Shown in pieces: positions 1 through 6,995 of a DNA stretch of 17,837 nucleotides. The stretch's first letter is position 1. Each line of letters begins with the position of its first letter. The position numbers and the translations under genes were made by a program. The stretch is from positions 1 through 17,837 of the forward strand of contig JAGCSE010000114.1 of assembly GCA_017964325.1 (NCBI GenBank), read 5' to 3'. The notes below the pieces were generated by a model. The model ran no database searches, was not told where the DNA came from, and saw only the letters and a program-made list of their open reading frames with translations. The DNA comes from Victivallales bacterium. Lineage in GTDB: Bacteria > Verrucomicrobiota > Lentisphaeria > Oligosphaerales > Oligosphaeraceae.

Positions 1-196
1 CTAACGGGTAGCTCAAGTTCGAAGCAGGAAACGCCTGCTCTTCGTACAGCGACATGTCTGTCCCGAACGACACGCCGCTGCGTTTCGTCTTCACAACAAT
101 CGTCTCATCATTGACTTCCGGAAAATCAATGCTTTGGATGATCGCATGTTTGCGTGCATCCATGATAATCGCGTCGCCTTTTAATTTCATAGTCAT
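1..196 (-). CDS. Zinc-type MDR alcohol dehydrogenase-like protein, N-terminal part
   Basis: Only the first 65 codons are inside the window; the rest lies beyond base 1. The translation runs MTMKLKGDAII... and contains VVKTKRSGVSFGTDMSLY followed by a tyrosine-proline pair. This matches the start of the GroES-like domain of medium-chain dehydrogenases/reductases (residues about 28-65), where SG(I/V)S.GT. followed by a YP near the catalytic-domain turn is common. The start at 196 is chosen because AGGAAG (204-209) sits 7 bases upstream; an in-frame ATG at 190 is possible. The family oxidises sugar alcohols or alcohols with NAD(P) in the cytoplasm; the substrate cannot be read here. It follows the glycosidase gene by 53 bases on the same strand, so it probably belongs to the same operon and acts on the released sugar (inference). 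Confidence 0.65.
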   Translation of the reverse strand, partial: MTMKLKGDAIIMDARKHAIIQSIDFPEVNDETIVVKTKRSGVSFGTDMSLYEEQAFPASNLSYPL

Positions 197-249
197 GATT
201 ACTTCCTTTGGTTATGGTTTTAACTTACTAAGAATAAAAATCTTAAGAA

Positions 250-2814
250 TTATCTTTTTACAATCTCAAACAGAAAATGCGCCTTGCCGTCCGGCCCTTT
301 GACGGATGCCGTGAACGACAGTTTTCCATCCGCAACCGTTGTCGGAATTCTTGCGGCGCGGCGGCCATCCGTCTCCAGCACCCACACGTCGTAATCGTCG
401 GCGTTTTGCAACGACAGCGTGACATCTGCCGTCCCACGATGTACGACGATGCGTTCCGTGCCCCATTTCTGCAGCACAAGTCCTTTTTCATCAAGGAATT
501 GCGTCCCATCCTTCTGTAAATCCGTCAGGAATGTCAAAAGGATTCGGCTGGATTCCGCAAGCGGTTTCAAATCGACGGAGCTCGCCCAAATGGCTGCCTC
601 CGTACCATGGACATGCGCCGTCAACAGCGCGGCTTTCAGCGTATCGCCGTCCAACGCGAATCCACCTGCCGTGCAAGGAGTTGCGATGGTGAACCGTCCA
701 CTGCCCTCTTCGATGGACAGGGGGAATCGCCCCATGATTTTCGCAATGCCGCCAGCCTTCACAGCCTGTCGGTTCATGAACAGCAACAGCCCCGCGCGGT
801 CGGAGGCGATTTGGAACGGATCGGACATGATATGGAAATAGCCGTTCGGATTGAGATACGGAAGCCACGGCGTCCCGTCATCCAGTTCCGCCTCGAAACC
901 AAGATAATAGAACCGCCACAGTGCGTCCCAGTCCAGCAGCGCCGCGCAATATCCCGTCAGCAGTCCGCCGACGTTGCGGCATGGATTCGGACGGCAGAAA
1001 TTCCATTCGGATATCGTGAACGGCTTGCCGGCCTCCCGCGCGAGTTTCGCGACACCCAGAGGAATGCCGCGCACCGCACGGTCCGGCCGTGACCGCGAGA
1101 CATTCGCAAGTGCCCATGATTCACTGATGAACGATGGATGGTCGATGTAGAAATGCGTATCGACATAGTCCAACGACCGCGTGACGGCGTCCGCCCGAGG
1201 CATCGGCCCGCAGTTCCAGTCGCTCAGCATCGCCTTGACGCCCAATTGCCGCAGGAAATCAGTCGCTTTGGCGGTAAACCGCGCCTCCATGTCGCTCATG
1301 AATTCGAACAACGCGGGATGGGATTGAATCGTCTGACCGCCGCAATCCGCCGACGCATCCGCAGCATAATCCGCCTGCTTGGCGCGTTTTTCTGCAAGCC
1401 ATTGTTTCCAAGCCTGTTGTGTGACAGGCAAATCAAAAATCTCCCCCCTGCTCCACGCGAAAGCGCCTTCGTTGATCAACGCGATGAACGGCATGGCGGG
1501 ATCGTCCACATAGCGCAATTTTGTATAAGGGTTGACGTGTTCCAGCAGTTTTTTCGCAAACGCCTGCCAATTTTTGTATGCAGGTTCATAGACTAGAAAC
1601 AACGCCTTGAGCGTATTGTCCGGAATCTGTCCATCTCCTTCCAGCCCAATATCTTGCCACAGGACTTTTCGGGAGACATACAGATCGGTCGTCACATAGA
1701 TTCCGTTTTTTTTAGCCTGCGCGAACAGATAGTCGAAACGGTCCATCATCTCTGCATTGAGCGTCATCCTATCCGCTGAACCTTTCATAAATCCCGCCTC
1801 GCAGTTGTGGATTCGGATGCTATTGCATCCCGCTCGGCACAAACGCGTTATGAGTTTGTCGCTTCCTTCGTGGGATAAAAAAGGCGCATCGATGCACAGG
1901 TTGACGCCCCAAAATCGCTGCGGCTTGCCAGGCAGTTTTTCGAAGACAAAATGGCCGTGGTCGTTTTTCAGCCAGCCATGCTTGCCAGCGGGAGCGTCAC
2001 GGAATGGCAACTGCGAAAAATCAATGGCGGAATTCGGCTGGATATCCTTGTAATAATCCAATGGAATCCAGTCATCATTTTGACGGATGACAAATGGCTG
2101 CATCGCGACGGCGCGATGTGTTTCGCCGACAATTTTGAATGTCGTTTCGTATGTCTTGCCGGCCTTCAGCAAGTCCGGTCCTGTCAAATAGATGCGCATG
2201 GTGAACGTCGGTCCCCACTGGCGGTCGTCCTGCAGATTGAAACGCGTTCCTTCAGGCAGTTCGAAGCCTAACTTTCGTTTCGCTCCAGGCAGTGTAAACG
2301 AAAATCGCCGTGGCGTATCCAGATATAATGAAAGAATACTATAATTCTGAGGAATGTCGCCATGCTTTCCCTTTTCGTCTTCAAATATGCCACTTACGAT
2401 GATTTTTTCTGGAACCGTAATAGATACGACAAGACCTTCCGTTGGAAGATCTTCCGTCATTGTCACGCCCATGCGGACTTCCGTTCGTTTATCATCTATT
2501 TGCCGAAGCGTCGTGAAACCATTTCCATACGATTTTTTTTCATGCTGGAGTTCCCAATGCGCCATAAGTGTCTGGGAATCAGGCGGAACATGGCCGACGG
2601 ACATGGCGGACCGTCCCTTCCAGTCTTTTGGATATGCCCGCAAATCCAATTGAATACCATCGTCAATCGTCACAACTCCCGACGAATCAAGACGATATTC
2701 TTTGATAGGCATTGTTTTCGCCACAGCGGAACAGACAGTCAACATTGCCAATCCGATGGCAGCACCATGTAATTTCATCATACTGGAATATCCTGAAAAT
2801 GAATCCGTTGACAT
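250..2814 (-). CDS. Secreted clan GH-A glycoside hydrolase, 854 aa
   Basis: This looks like a large exported glycosidase. Residues 12-32 form a signal peptide (MMKLHGAAIG..., hydrophobic core, AVA before a lysine). Residues about 35-295 look like beta-rich accessory domains. The catalytic TIM barrel runs from about residue 296 (PQRFWGVNL) to about 700. The clan GH-A pattern is visible: acid/base Glu449 in ALINEGAF at the end of strand 4 and the likely nucleophile Glu603 in FTISEWNF at strand 7, 154 residues apart. A C-terminal beta-sandwich follows. The family (GH5-like, GH42-like or a GH2 relative) cannot be fixed by eye, nor can the substrate. The start at 2814 has AGGGGG (2823-2828) 8 bases upstream; ATG at 2781 or 2778 would give a more compact signal peptide. 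It lies 17 bases after the regulator stop, so it is likely co-transcribed with it. Confidence 0.85.
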   Translation of the reverse strand: MSTDSFSGYSSMMKLHGAAIGLAMLTVCSAVAKTMPIKEYRLDSSGVVTIDDGIQLDLRAYPKDWKGRSAMSVGHVPPDSQTLMAHWELQHEKKSYGNGFTTLRQIDDKRTEVRMGVTMTEDLPTEGLVVSITVPEKIIVSGIFEDEKGKHGDIPQNYSILSLYLDTPRRFSFTLPGAKRKLGFELPEGTRFNLQDDRQWGPTFTMRIYLTGPDLLKAGKTYETTFKIVGETHRAVAMQPFVIRQNDDWIPLDYYKDIQPNSAIDFSQLPFRDAPAGKHGWLKNDHGHFVFEKLPGKPQRFWGVNLCIDAPFLSHEGSDKLITRLCRAGCNSIRIHNCEAGFMKGSADRMTLNAEMMDRFDYLFAQAKKNGIYVTTDLYVSRKVLWQDIGLEGDGQIPDNTLKALFLVYEPAYKNWQAFAKKLLEHVNPYTKLRYVDDPAMPFIALINEGAFAWSRGEIFDLPVTQQAWKQWLAEKRAKQADYAADASADCGGQTIQSHPALFEFMSDMEARFTAKATDFLRQLGVKAMLSDWNCGPMPRADAVTRSLDYVDTHFYIDHPSFISESWALANVSRSRPDRAVRGIPLGVAKLAREAGKPFTISEWNFCRPNPCRNVGGLLTGYCAALLDWDALWRFYYLGFEAELDDGTPWLPYLNPNGYFHIMSDPFQIASDRAGLLLFMNRQAVKAGGIAKIMGRFPLSIEEGSGRFTIATPCTAGGFALDGDTLKAALLTAHVHGTEAAIWASSVDLKPLAESSRILLTFLTDLQKDGTQFLDEKGLVLQKWGTERIVVHRGTADVTLSLQNADDYDVWVLETDGRRAARIPTTVADGKLSFTASVKGPDGKAHFLFEIVKR

Positions 2815-2831
2815 AGAACATTCCCCCTACG

Positions 2832-3737
2832 TCAGATTTCCTTCAAAGGAACAAACATCTGTTCAACGTATTTGTCCTCTTTCTTGATATGGAGCAAACG
2901 GTGCATAGTCGCCTCTGCAAGTCGTTTGTAATCAGGAATATATTTTTTGCCATTCGGCAAGATGTTCCATTCATGGACTTCCGCCGACGGATATACTTTC
3001 TGTATTTGCATACGATGCGGAGCATCGGTCACGACAATTTGGAATGTCTTGTTTGGAATTTCTTGCCCCGGTTGGACTTGCACGATTTTTCGCCCTATCC
3101 ACTGTATCAATTGGCGACTGTGCCATTCTGGCAAATAGAACAAAACACGACTATCCGACCGCGCAGTCAGATAGTCCGACCAAGCAATTCCCAAGGAGCT
3201 GAACTCGCTGCACACCACGTTAACTTTCTCAAAATGAGGACAATCCGCCACCAGCGGCAGACCACTGCGAGCCAATCGAATTGCAGGTTCCTCTGGAACG
3301 ATAACAGTGCCCGCGTTCCATATCAGCCCGCAGATTGGCTGCTGCTGCACGACTCTCACCATCTCATCCGCATCCGCGCTGTCCAACATGATATTGCGGA
3401 AATTATAATGCCGCTTCAAAATCTCGCGCCCCGTGGCTACGAAGGCATCAAAAACCTCCTGATTGAAATAATACAGGCAACCATCGCCGTTCAACACGCC
3501 AATCAGCCCTGCAACCGATTCATCCGCAATCTTTTCTGGATTCGTGAAAAGCCCCAGTCCACGGCGTGAACGCAACCACCCGTCACGTATCAAATCCGCT
3601 GTCACAGCCGATACCGTGCATTGAGCCACCGTGAATTGTTTCGCCAGTTCCCTTACCGACGGCAGTTTCACCGATGACGTTCCCGCCCGATAGATTTCAC
3701 CAATAAGATAATGCCTGATTTGCAATGTCTTGCGCAT
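2832..3737 (-). CDS. GntR-family transcriptional regulator with sugar-sensor-like C-terminal region
   Basis: This is a cytoplasmic DNA-binding regulator of about 301 residues. Residues about 5-75 form a GntR-type winged helix: helix, then KLPSVRELAKQF, then a recognition helix (VAQCTVSAVTADLIRDGWL), then a wing ending RRGLGLF. The rest starts with VAGLIGVLN and has alternating strand/helix blocks (DAFVATGREIL..., ICGLIWNAG, LPLVADCP). This resembles a periplasmic-binding-protein-like LacI/GalR sensor, the layout seen in AraR-type GntR proteins, though it is short for that family. The start at 3737 is chosen because GGAGGA (3741-3746) sits 3 bases upstream; the frame is open to 3791 but that would overlap the radical SAM gene. 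It lies between the radical SAM and glycosidase genes, so it probably controls this operon, possibly through the direct repeats at 4729-4747 (inference). Confidence 0.75.
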   Translation of the reverse strand: MRKTLQIRHYLIGEIYRAGTSSVKLPSVRELAKQFTVAQCTVSAVTADLIRDGWLRSRRGLGLFTNPEKIADESVAGLIGVLNGDGCLYYFNQEVFDAFVATGREILKRHYNFRNIMLDSADADEMVRVVQQQPICGLIWNAGTVIVPEEPAIRLARSGLPLVADCPHFEKVNVVCSEFSSLGIAWSDYLTARSDSRVLFYLPEWHSRQLIQWIGRKIVQVQPGQEIPNKTFQIVVTDAPHRMQIQKVYPSAEVHEWNILPNGKKYIPDYKRLAEATMHRLLHIKKEDKYVEQMFVPLKEI

Positions 3738-3748
3738 AACTCCTCCTG

Positions 3749-4699
3749 TCACTGCAACCGCCATGGGCAATGGTCGCAAATGCTCAAACAACCATTCTTC
3801 ACGGCTTCTCGGAATAAATCTGCCCGTTTTCCTAAGAATATTTCCTTCAATGATTTCTCACGCAGATTGCCTGCGCTGAAACTGAAGAAATCCGTACAAA
3901 AACCGACCTCGCCATCGTGTCGCACATGGATGCGTTTCCACGGCTGGCGGCAGCAGGCTTTCTGCCGCGTGTGCGGCGTGAACGACGCGGGAGTATCATT
4001 GGAGCGACCATTGAACGCCGCCACGCTGCGCTGAAGCCGCATCAGATAGTCGCTGTCGTCGTCCCGCCGCCAGCCTTCCAACTCCGCGGCGTCGTGCCCG
4101 AAATGTTCGCGGCTGTATCGGCGATACGCATCTATCTCCTTGCCGTTCAAATAGATCAACTGCCCCATCGTGACGGCGTCCGGCTTCAATTCGGACAATT
4201 GATTGGGGATATCCGCCAATTCATCGACATTCTGATCCGAAATCGTCACAAGACAGTACAGATGGCCATGGAATGGCCGCAGCATCTCCAGATTTCGCTT
4301 GATTTTTGCGAACGTCCCAACACCACGAACAGCATCGTTCAATTCCTCCCGTCCATCGATCGAAACATGGATTTCATCCATTAGGGAGACCGCCTCCAGA
4401 TGTCTATCGATAAGCGTGCCATTTGTAATCAGTCCAAGACGGAAGCCTTTTTCTTTCAGCGACTTCGCCAATTCGTCAAAATGTGAATACATCAACGGCT
4501 CGCCGCCCCACAACGTCACCATCGGTGACGGTAGCGGACTCATCGCCTTCAGCTGTTCTGCAATATCCAGCCAGAACGCGACAGGCAGGTCGTCATTGCC
4601 ATGCCCTGCGGCAACGCCCCGCGCCTGCCCGCAGAAACGACAATGCAGATTGCAATGTCCAGTCAATTGAAAATGCGCTGCTTCCAGCATCGCTTCCAT
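3749..4699 (-). CDS. Radical SAM protein with SPASM-type C-terminal domain
   Basis: This is a cytoplasmic iron-sulfur enzyme of 316 residues. The radical SAM cluster motif CNLHCRFC gives Cys16, Cys20 and Cys23. WGGEP (64-68) is the SAM-binding GGE motif, and ITNGT and IHVSIDG follow in the usual barrel positions. The C-terminal part has the SPASM pattern: CCRQPW (249-254), DGEVGFC with Cys268, GNLREKSLKEIF, then CLSICDHC with Cys304, Cys308 and Cys311. This pattern would bind auxiliary Fe-S. Such short radical SAM/SPASM proteins include peptide modifiers and sulfatase-maturase relatives, but I see no precursor peptide and no sulfatase here, so the substrate is unknown. The ATG at 4699 with AGAGGT (4706-4711) upstream is preferred over a TTG at 4717. 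The gene is first in the operon and its stop is 11 bases before the regulator start. Confidence 0.85.
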   Translation of the reverse strand: MEAMLEAAHFQLTGHCNLHCRFCGQARGVAAGHGNDDLPVAFWLDIAEQLKAMSPLPSPMVTLWGGEPLMYSHFDELAKSLKEKGFRLGLITNGTLIDRHLEAVSLMDEIHVSIDGREELNDAVRGVGTFAKIKRNLEMLRPFHGHLYCLVTISDQNVDELADIPNQLSELKPDAVTMGQLIYLNGKEIDAYRRYSREHFGHDAAELEGWRRDDDSDYLMRLQRSVAAFNGRSNDTPASFTPHTRQKACCRQPWKRIHVRHDGEVGFCTDFFSFSAGNLREKSLKEIFLGKRADLFREAVKNGCLSICDHCPWRLQ

Positions 4700-4728
4700 G
4701 ATGGCACCTCTAGCCAAACGATAAAATC

Positions 4729-4747
4729 ATAACAGTAGTATAACAGT
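4729..4747. repeat. Direct repeat ATAACAGT x2, 11-base period (candidate operator)
   Basis: ATAACAGT occurs at 4729-4736 and again at 4740-4747, one helical turn apart. It covers the expected transcription start just downstream of the promoter at 4749-4776. The position suits a repressor site, and the GntR-type regulator of the same operon would be the natural partner (inference). Eight-base AT-rich repeats can arise by chance. Confidence 0.35.
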
Positions 4748-4748
4748 C

Positions 4749-4776
4749 AATATAGCATGGGGAAACAGTAGGTCAA
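4749..4776 (-). promoter_or_regulatory. Candidate sigma-70 promoter of the radical SAM-regulator-glycosidase operon
   Basis: On the minus strand there is TTGACC (4776-4771), a 16-base spacer, then TATATT (4754-4749). Each box matches 5 of 6 consensus positions. The spacing to the radical SAM start is about 50 bases. Confidence 0.5.
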
Positions 4777-4805
4777 GAAAACATCCACCATCTAAAAGAC
4801 ACCTT

Positions 4806-5061
4806 TTGTCTGAAAGACAACAGTGGAGATGCCGCCCGGCGTCCCGCCTGCGGTCGCGGGACGCCATCACCCACATAAATAGCACCCGACAGGGCACGAC
4901 TGCACGTAGGGCGTAACTCGACTGAAAGGCAATAGTTACGGTAACCCCGCACTTCAGTGCGGGGAAATGAAGGCTAACCAATCGCCGTCTGGAGGACGGC
5001 ACTAGCCCACAGGACAACATTTCACCGTATAGTGACACCACGCAAAGCATGGAACCATGCT
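4806..5061. repeat. Cluster of five perfect palindromes in a gene-free stretch
   Basis: No credible gene lies between 4718 and 5252. This stretch holds perfect hairpins at 4806-4820 (TTGTCT/AGACAA, loop 3), 4838-4865 (GGCGTCCCGC/GCGGGACGCC, loop 8), 4945-4964 (CCCCGCAC/GTGCGGGG, loop 4), 4984-5000 (GCCGTC/GACGGC, loop 5) and 5046-5061 (AGCATGG/CCATGCT, loop 2). None has the T-run of an intrinsic terminator. The density and GC-richness resemble a REP/BIME-like interspersed element at the junction between the GC-rich flank and the AT-rich island. A genome-wide copy count would be needed to call it a repeat family. Confidence 0.5.
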
Positions 5062-5150
5062 GTATCTGCAGGCAAGTGCCCCCATTCAGCACAACAACCT
5101 ATTGCCCCCACTTCTCATAGTAACACTCACATGAGCGCTGCTTTTTATTC

Positions 5151-5208
5151 ATAAGTTGACACTTATGTCTATATAAAATTTACTAAGCCTATAATAGACA
5201 TATTTTTT
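5151..5208. other. AT-rich hairpins left of the invertase gene
   Basis: ATAAGT-TGAC-ACTTAT (5151-5166) forms a 6-bp hairpin. ATGTCTAT (5165-5172) and ATAGACAT (5194-5201) form an 8-bp inverted repeat followed by a T-run on the plus strand (5203-5208). It could be a plus-strand terminator-like structure or an old recombination or end site; nothing identifies it firmly. Confidence 0.25.
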
Positions 5209-5229
5209 CAACTACATTTTAGTATAATT

Positions 5230-5256
5230 AAAAAAATGATGAAATATAAATATCAT
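5230..5256 (-). terminator. Weak candidate terminator of the invertase gene
   Basis: On the minus strand ATGAT and ATCAT (5256-5252 and 5240-5236) can pair. They are followed at once by a run of seven T. The short AT-only stem overlaps the stop codon of the invertase gene. The position is right but the stem is weak. Confidence 0.3.
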
Positions 5257-5849
5257 ATCTGATTTTTTAACAAGAAACGATGAATTGTAATTGGGTGGAC
5301 ATGAAATAGTTGGGCAATGGATGCGATGGATTGTTTTTGACGTCGAAGCCTGATGATTTCATCTTCATGGCCTGACAATTTGGTATGGGAATTCATTTGC
5401 CCTTTCCGATGGCCCAAATGAATGCCTTCAGCCCGTTTGCGTGCCAACGCTTCTTTTGTGCGTTGTGAAATCAGATTCCTTTCTATTTCAGCGGAAAGAC
5501 CAAATGCGAACGCCAATACCTTGGAACTGATGTCATTGCCGAGACGATAATTATCTTTGATTGTCCAAACCTGTACATCCTTGTTCATGCACTGGTTGAG
5601 GATGCCCATGATCATCAGAAGATTGCGTCCCAAGCGTGACAACTCTGCACAAATAAGCACATCACCTTTCTGCATTTCTTCAATCACTTTACCAAGTTTA
5701 CGTTTTTCAGGAAGCTTTGTGCCTGAAATCGTTTCCTCCACCCACACATCAATGACACAATGGTTCTCTTGGCAGAAACGCTTGAGTTCAAAACGCTGGT
5801 TTTCCACAGTTTGCCTGTCTGTACTGACACGAATGTAACCATAATTCAT
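5253..5849 (-). CDS. Serine DNA invertase (Hin/Mpi type), likely acting on the hsdS inverted repeats
   Basis: This is a 198-residue small serine recombinase, the usual length for Hin/Gin/Mpi invertases. The N-terminal catalytic domain shows YGYIRVSTDRQ with Arg7 and nucleophile Ser9, VWVEETISG, and LSRLGRN with Arg72 and Arg75. Helix E (ISSKVLAFAFGLSAEIERNLISQRTKEAL) follows. The C-terminal helix-turn-helix (about 160-197, IIRLRRQKQSIASIAQLFHVHPITIHRFL) would bind the recombination site. The start at 5849 has AAGGAG (5857-5862) 7 bases upstream; the open frame to 5885 lacks this support. The enzyme makes 2-bp staggered cuts and reverses DNA between inverted sites. It lies only 69 bases from the left IR-A of the two opposed hsdS copies, so they are its likely target (inference). 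No transposase or transposon ends are seen. Confidence 0.92.
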   Translation of the reverse strand: MNYGYIRVSTDRQTVENQRFELKRFCQENHCVIDVWVEETISGTKLPEKRKLGKVIEEMQKGDVLICAELSRLGRNLLMIMGILNQCMNKDVQVWTIKDNYRLGNDISSKVLAFAFGLSAEIERNLISQRTKEALARKRAEGIHLGHRKGQMNSHTKLSGHEDEIIRLRRQKQSIASIAQLFHVHPITIHRFLLKNQI

Positions 5850-5918
5850 TTGCCTGCTCCTTGTCTTTCTAGTTGATGGCACCAATCGCCATATACAAAG
5901 ACAAGCAAAATTAATGAC

Positions 5919-5949
5919 AACATAAAAACGAGCGGTTTAAAGTGCGATA
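5919..5949 (+). repeat. IR-A left: inverted repeat at the 5' end of the silent hsdS cassette
   Basis: This 31-base stretch begins AACATAAAAACGAGCGGTTT and is repeated in reverse complement at 8101-8131 with a single mismatch (base 5939 versus 8111). It encodes NIKTSGLKCD in the silent cassette. Weaker similarity continues into the next 40 bases, including GTCAGGCTGG-GGAGAT. Confidence 0.9.
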
Positions 5950-6995
5950 AAAGCACTTGGAAGACTGTCAGGCTGGAGGAGATTTGCAAACTATGTCGTG
6001 GAGTTCGTGTCGTTAGAAAACAATTGTCTCACGGAAGATATACCGTATATCAAAATAGCCTTATTCCCTTAGGCAAATATGATAAATGCAATACTCCCCC
6101 GGATACGACATTCATTATTGCCGCAGGATCCGCTGGTGAGATAGGCTATTCACAAGAGCAGTTTTGGGCTGCCGATGATTGTTACTATCTTATTCCTAAT
6201 GAAGGAGTGGTAAGCAAGTTTCTATTCTATAGCCTCCTTGGTCACCAATCTCAAATTTCAGGTTCAGTAAGGCATGGAAGTGTTCCTCGTCTTGCACGAG
6301 ACGTGATGGGAAATCTTGAACTTCGTTTGCCTGAAGGAGTAATCCAACATAAAATAACTGATGCATTAACTTCTATTGATATTCAAATCTCTGCCATACA
6401 AAAGTTGCTTTCCAAGTATGAATCCATCAAAAAAGCGACCGTTAAAAAGTTGATGACGCCGAAGGATGGGTGGAAACAATATAAACTTGAGGACATTTTT
6501 GAAATTCAAATTGGTGGGGATTTAGATATCGAGCATTATTCTGCAAATAAGACTGCAACACATTGCTATGAAATTGTTTCTAATTCATTAACAAATAGAG
6601 GACTATATGGCTACACATCATTACCTCTTTATTCAGCTGACTCAATTACTGTAACAGGACGTGGCAATGTTGGACATGCCGAATACAGAAAAGAAGCATT
6701 TGATGCAATTATCCGAATTGTAGTTCTAACGCCCAAAGAGAGTAATGTGTGTTCTAAATTCATTTCTGAACTAATAAATTCGACTTGTCCATTTCAGATT
6801 GAGAGTACAGGCGTTCCACAACTTACAGCACCTCAGATTGCTTCAACAAAGATAATTATTCCTACTGTATGCGAACAGAAACAAGCTGTTGAGACACTTG
6901 ATGCACTTGATAATATTACTGATAGACTAATGATTCAATTGGCTAAAGTACATAAAGTTAAGTCATCCATGCTCCAATACTTCTTCGGGGACTAG
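5919..6995 (+). CDS. hsdS: Silent, startless hsdS cassette (Type I specificity subunit)
   Basis: This is a second specificity-subunit gene, opposed to the expressed hsdS. The frame is open from 5877 but contains no ATG, GTG or usable start with a ribosome site before the conserved residues NIKTSGLKCDKSTWKTVRLEEICKLCRG. A TTG at 6024 would cut into the first target-recognition domain. From 5919 it encodes 358 residues: TRD1 with the typical YTVYQNSLIPLG and FIIAAGSAGEIGYS segments, the central helical spacer LLSKYESIKKATVKKLMTP (IR-B), TRD2 (KLEDIFEIQIGGD...) and a C-terminal helix ending SSMLQYFFGD. All parts of HsdS are intact. An inversion at IR-A would place it behind the ATG at 8146 in frame. 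Its stop overlaps that of the opposing gene in a shared CTAG. Confidence 0.88.
   Translation, partial: NIKTSGLKCDKSTWKTVRLEEICKLCRGVRVVRKQLSHGRYTVYQNSLIPLGKYDKCNTPPDTTFIIAAGSAGEIGYSQEQFWAADDCYYLIPNEGVVSKFLFYSLLGHQSQISGSVRHGSVPRLARDVMGNLELRLPEGVIQHKITDALTSIDIQISAIQKLLSKYESIKKATVKKLMTPKDGWKQYKLEDIFEIQIGGDLDIEHYSANKTATHCYEIVSNSLTNRGLYGYTSLPLYSADSITVTGRGNVGHAEYRKEAFDAIIRIVVLTPKESNVCSKFISELINSTCPFQIESTGVPQLTAPQIASTKIIIPTVCEQKQAVETLDALDNITDRLMIQLAKVHKVKSSMLQYFFGD
6405..6457 (+). repeat. IR-B left: central inverted repeat of the silent hsdS cassette
   Basis: These 53 bases are repeated in reverse complement at 7587-7639 with one mismatch (6419). They encode the central spacer LLSKYESIKKATVKKLMT in the same frame in both copies. 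Recombination here would exchange only the second target-recognition domains. Confidence 0.9.

Noticed and set aside
54..302. Plus-strand frame of 82 codons at the left end
   Set aside because: It overlaps the antisense of the dehydrogenase N-terminus and the end of the glycosidase gene, both with better coding evidence.
4727..5092. Open frame of 121 codons on the minus strand in the gene-free stretch
   Set aside because: It runs through the palindrome cluster, has a cysteine- and arginine-rich composition with no recognisable domain, and lacks a convincing ribosome site. A product of the repeat DNA.
5253..5849. Resolvase of a Tn3-type transposon
   Set aside because: No transposase or terminal repeats are present. 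The size, the Hin-like C-terminus and its place beside opposed hsdS copies fit an invertase better.
6024..6995. Silent hsdS as an independent gene starting at TTG 6024
   Set aside because: This start would remove the conserved leader and part of TRD1, and no ribosome site precedes it. The frame and homology continue upstream to IR-A.
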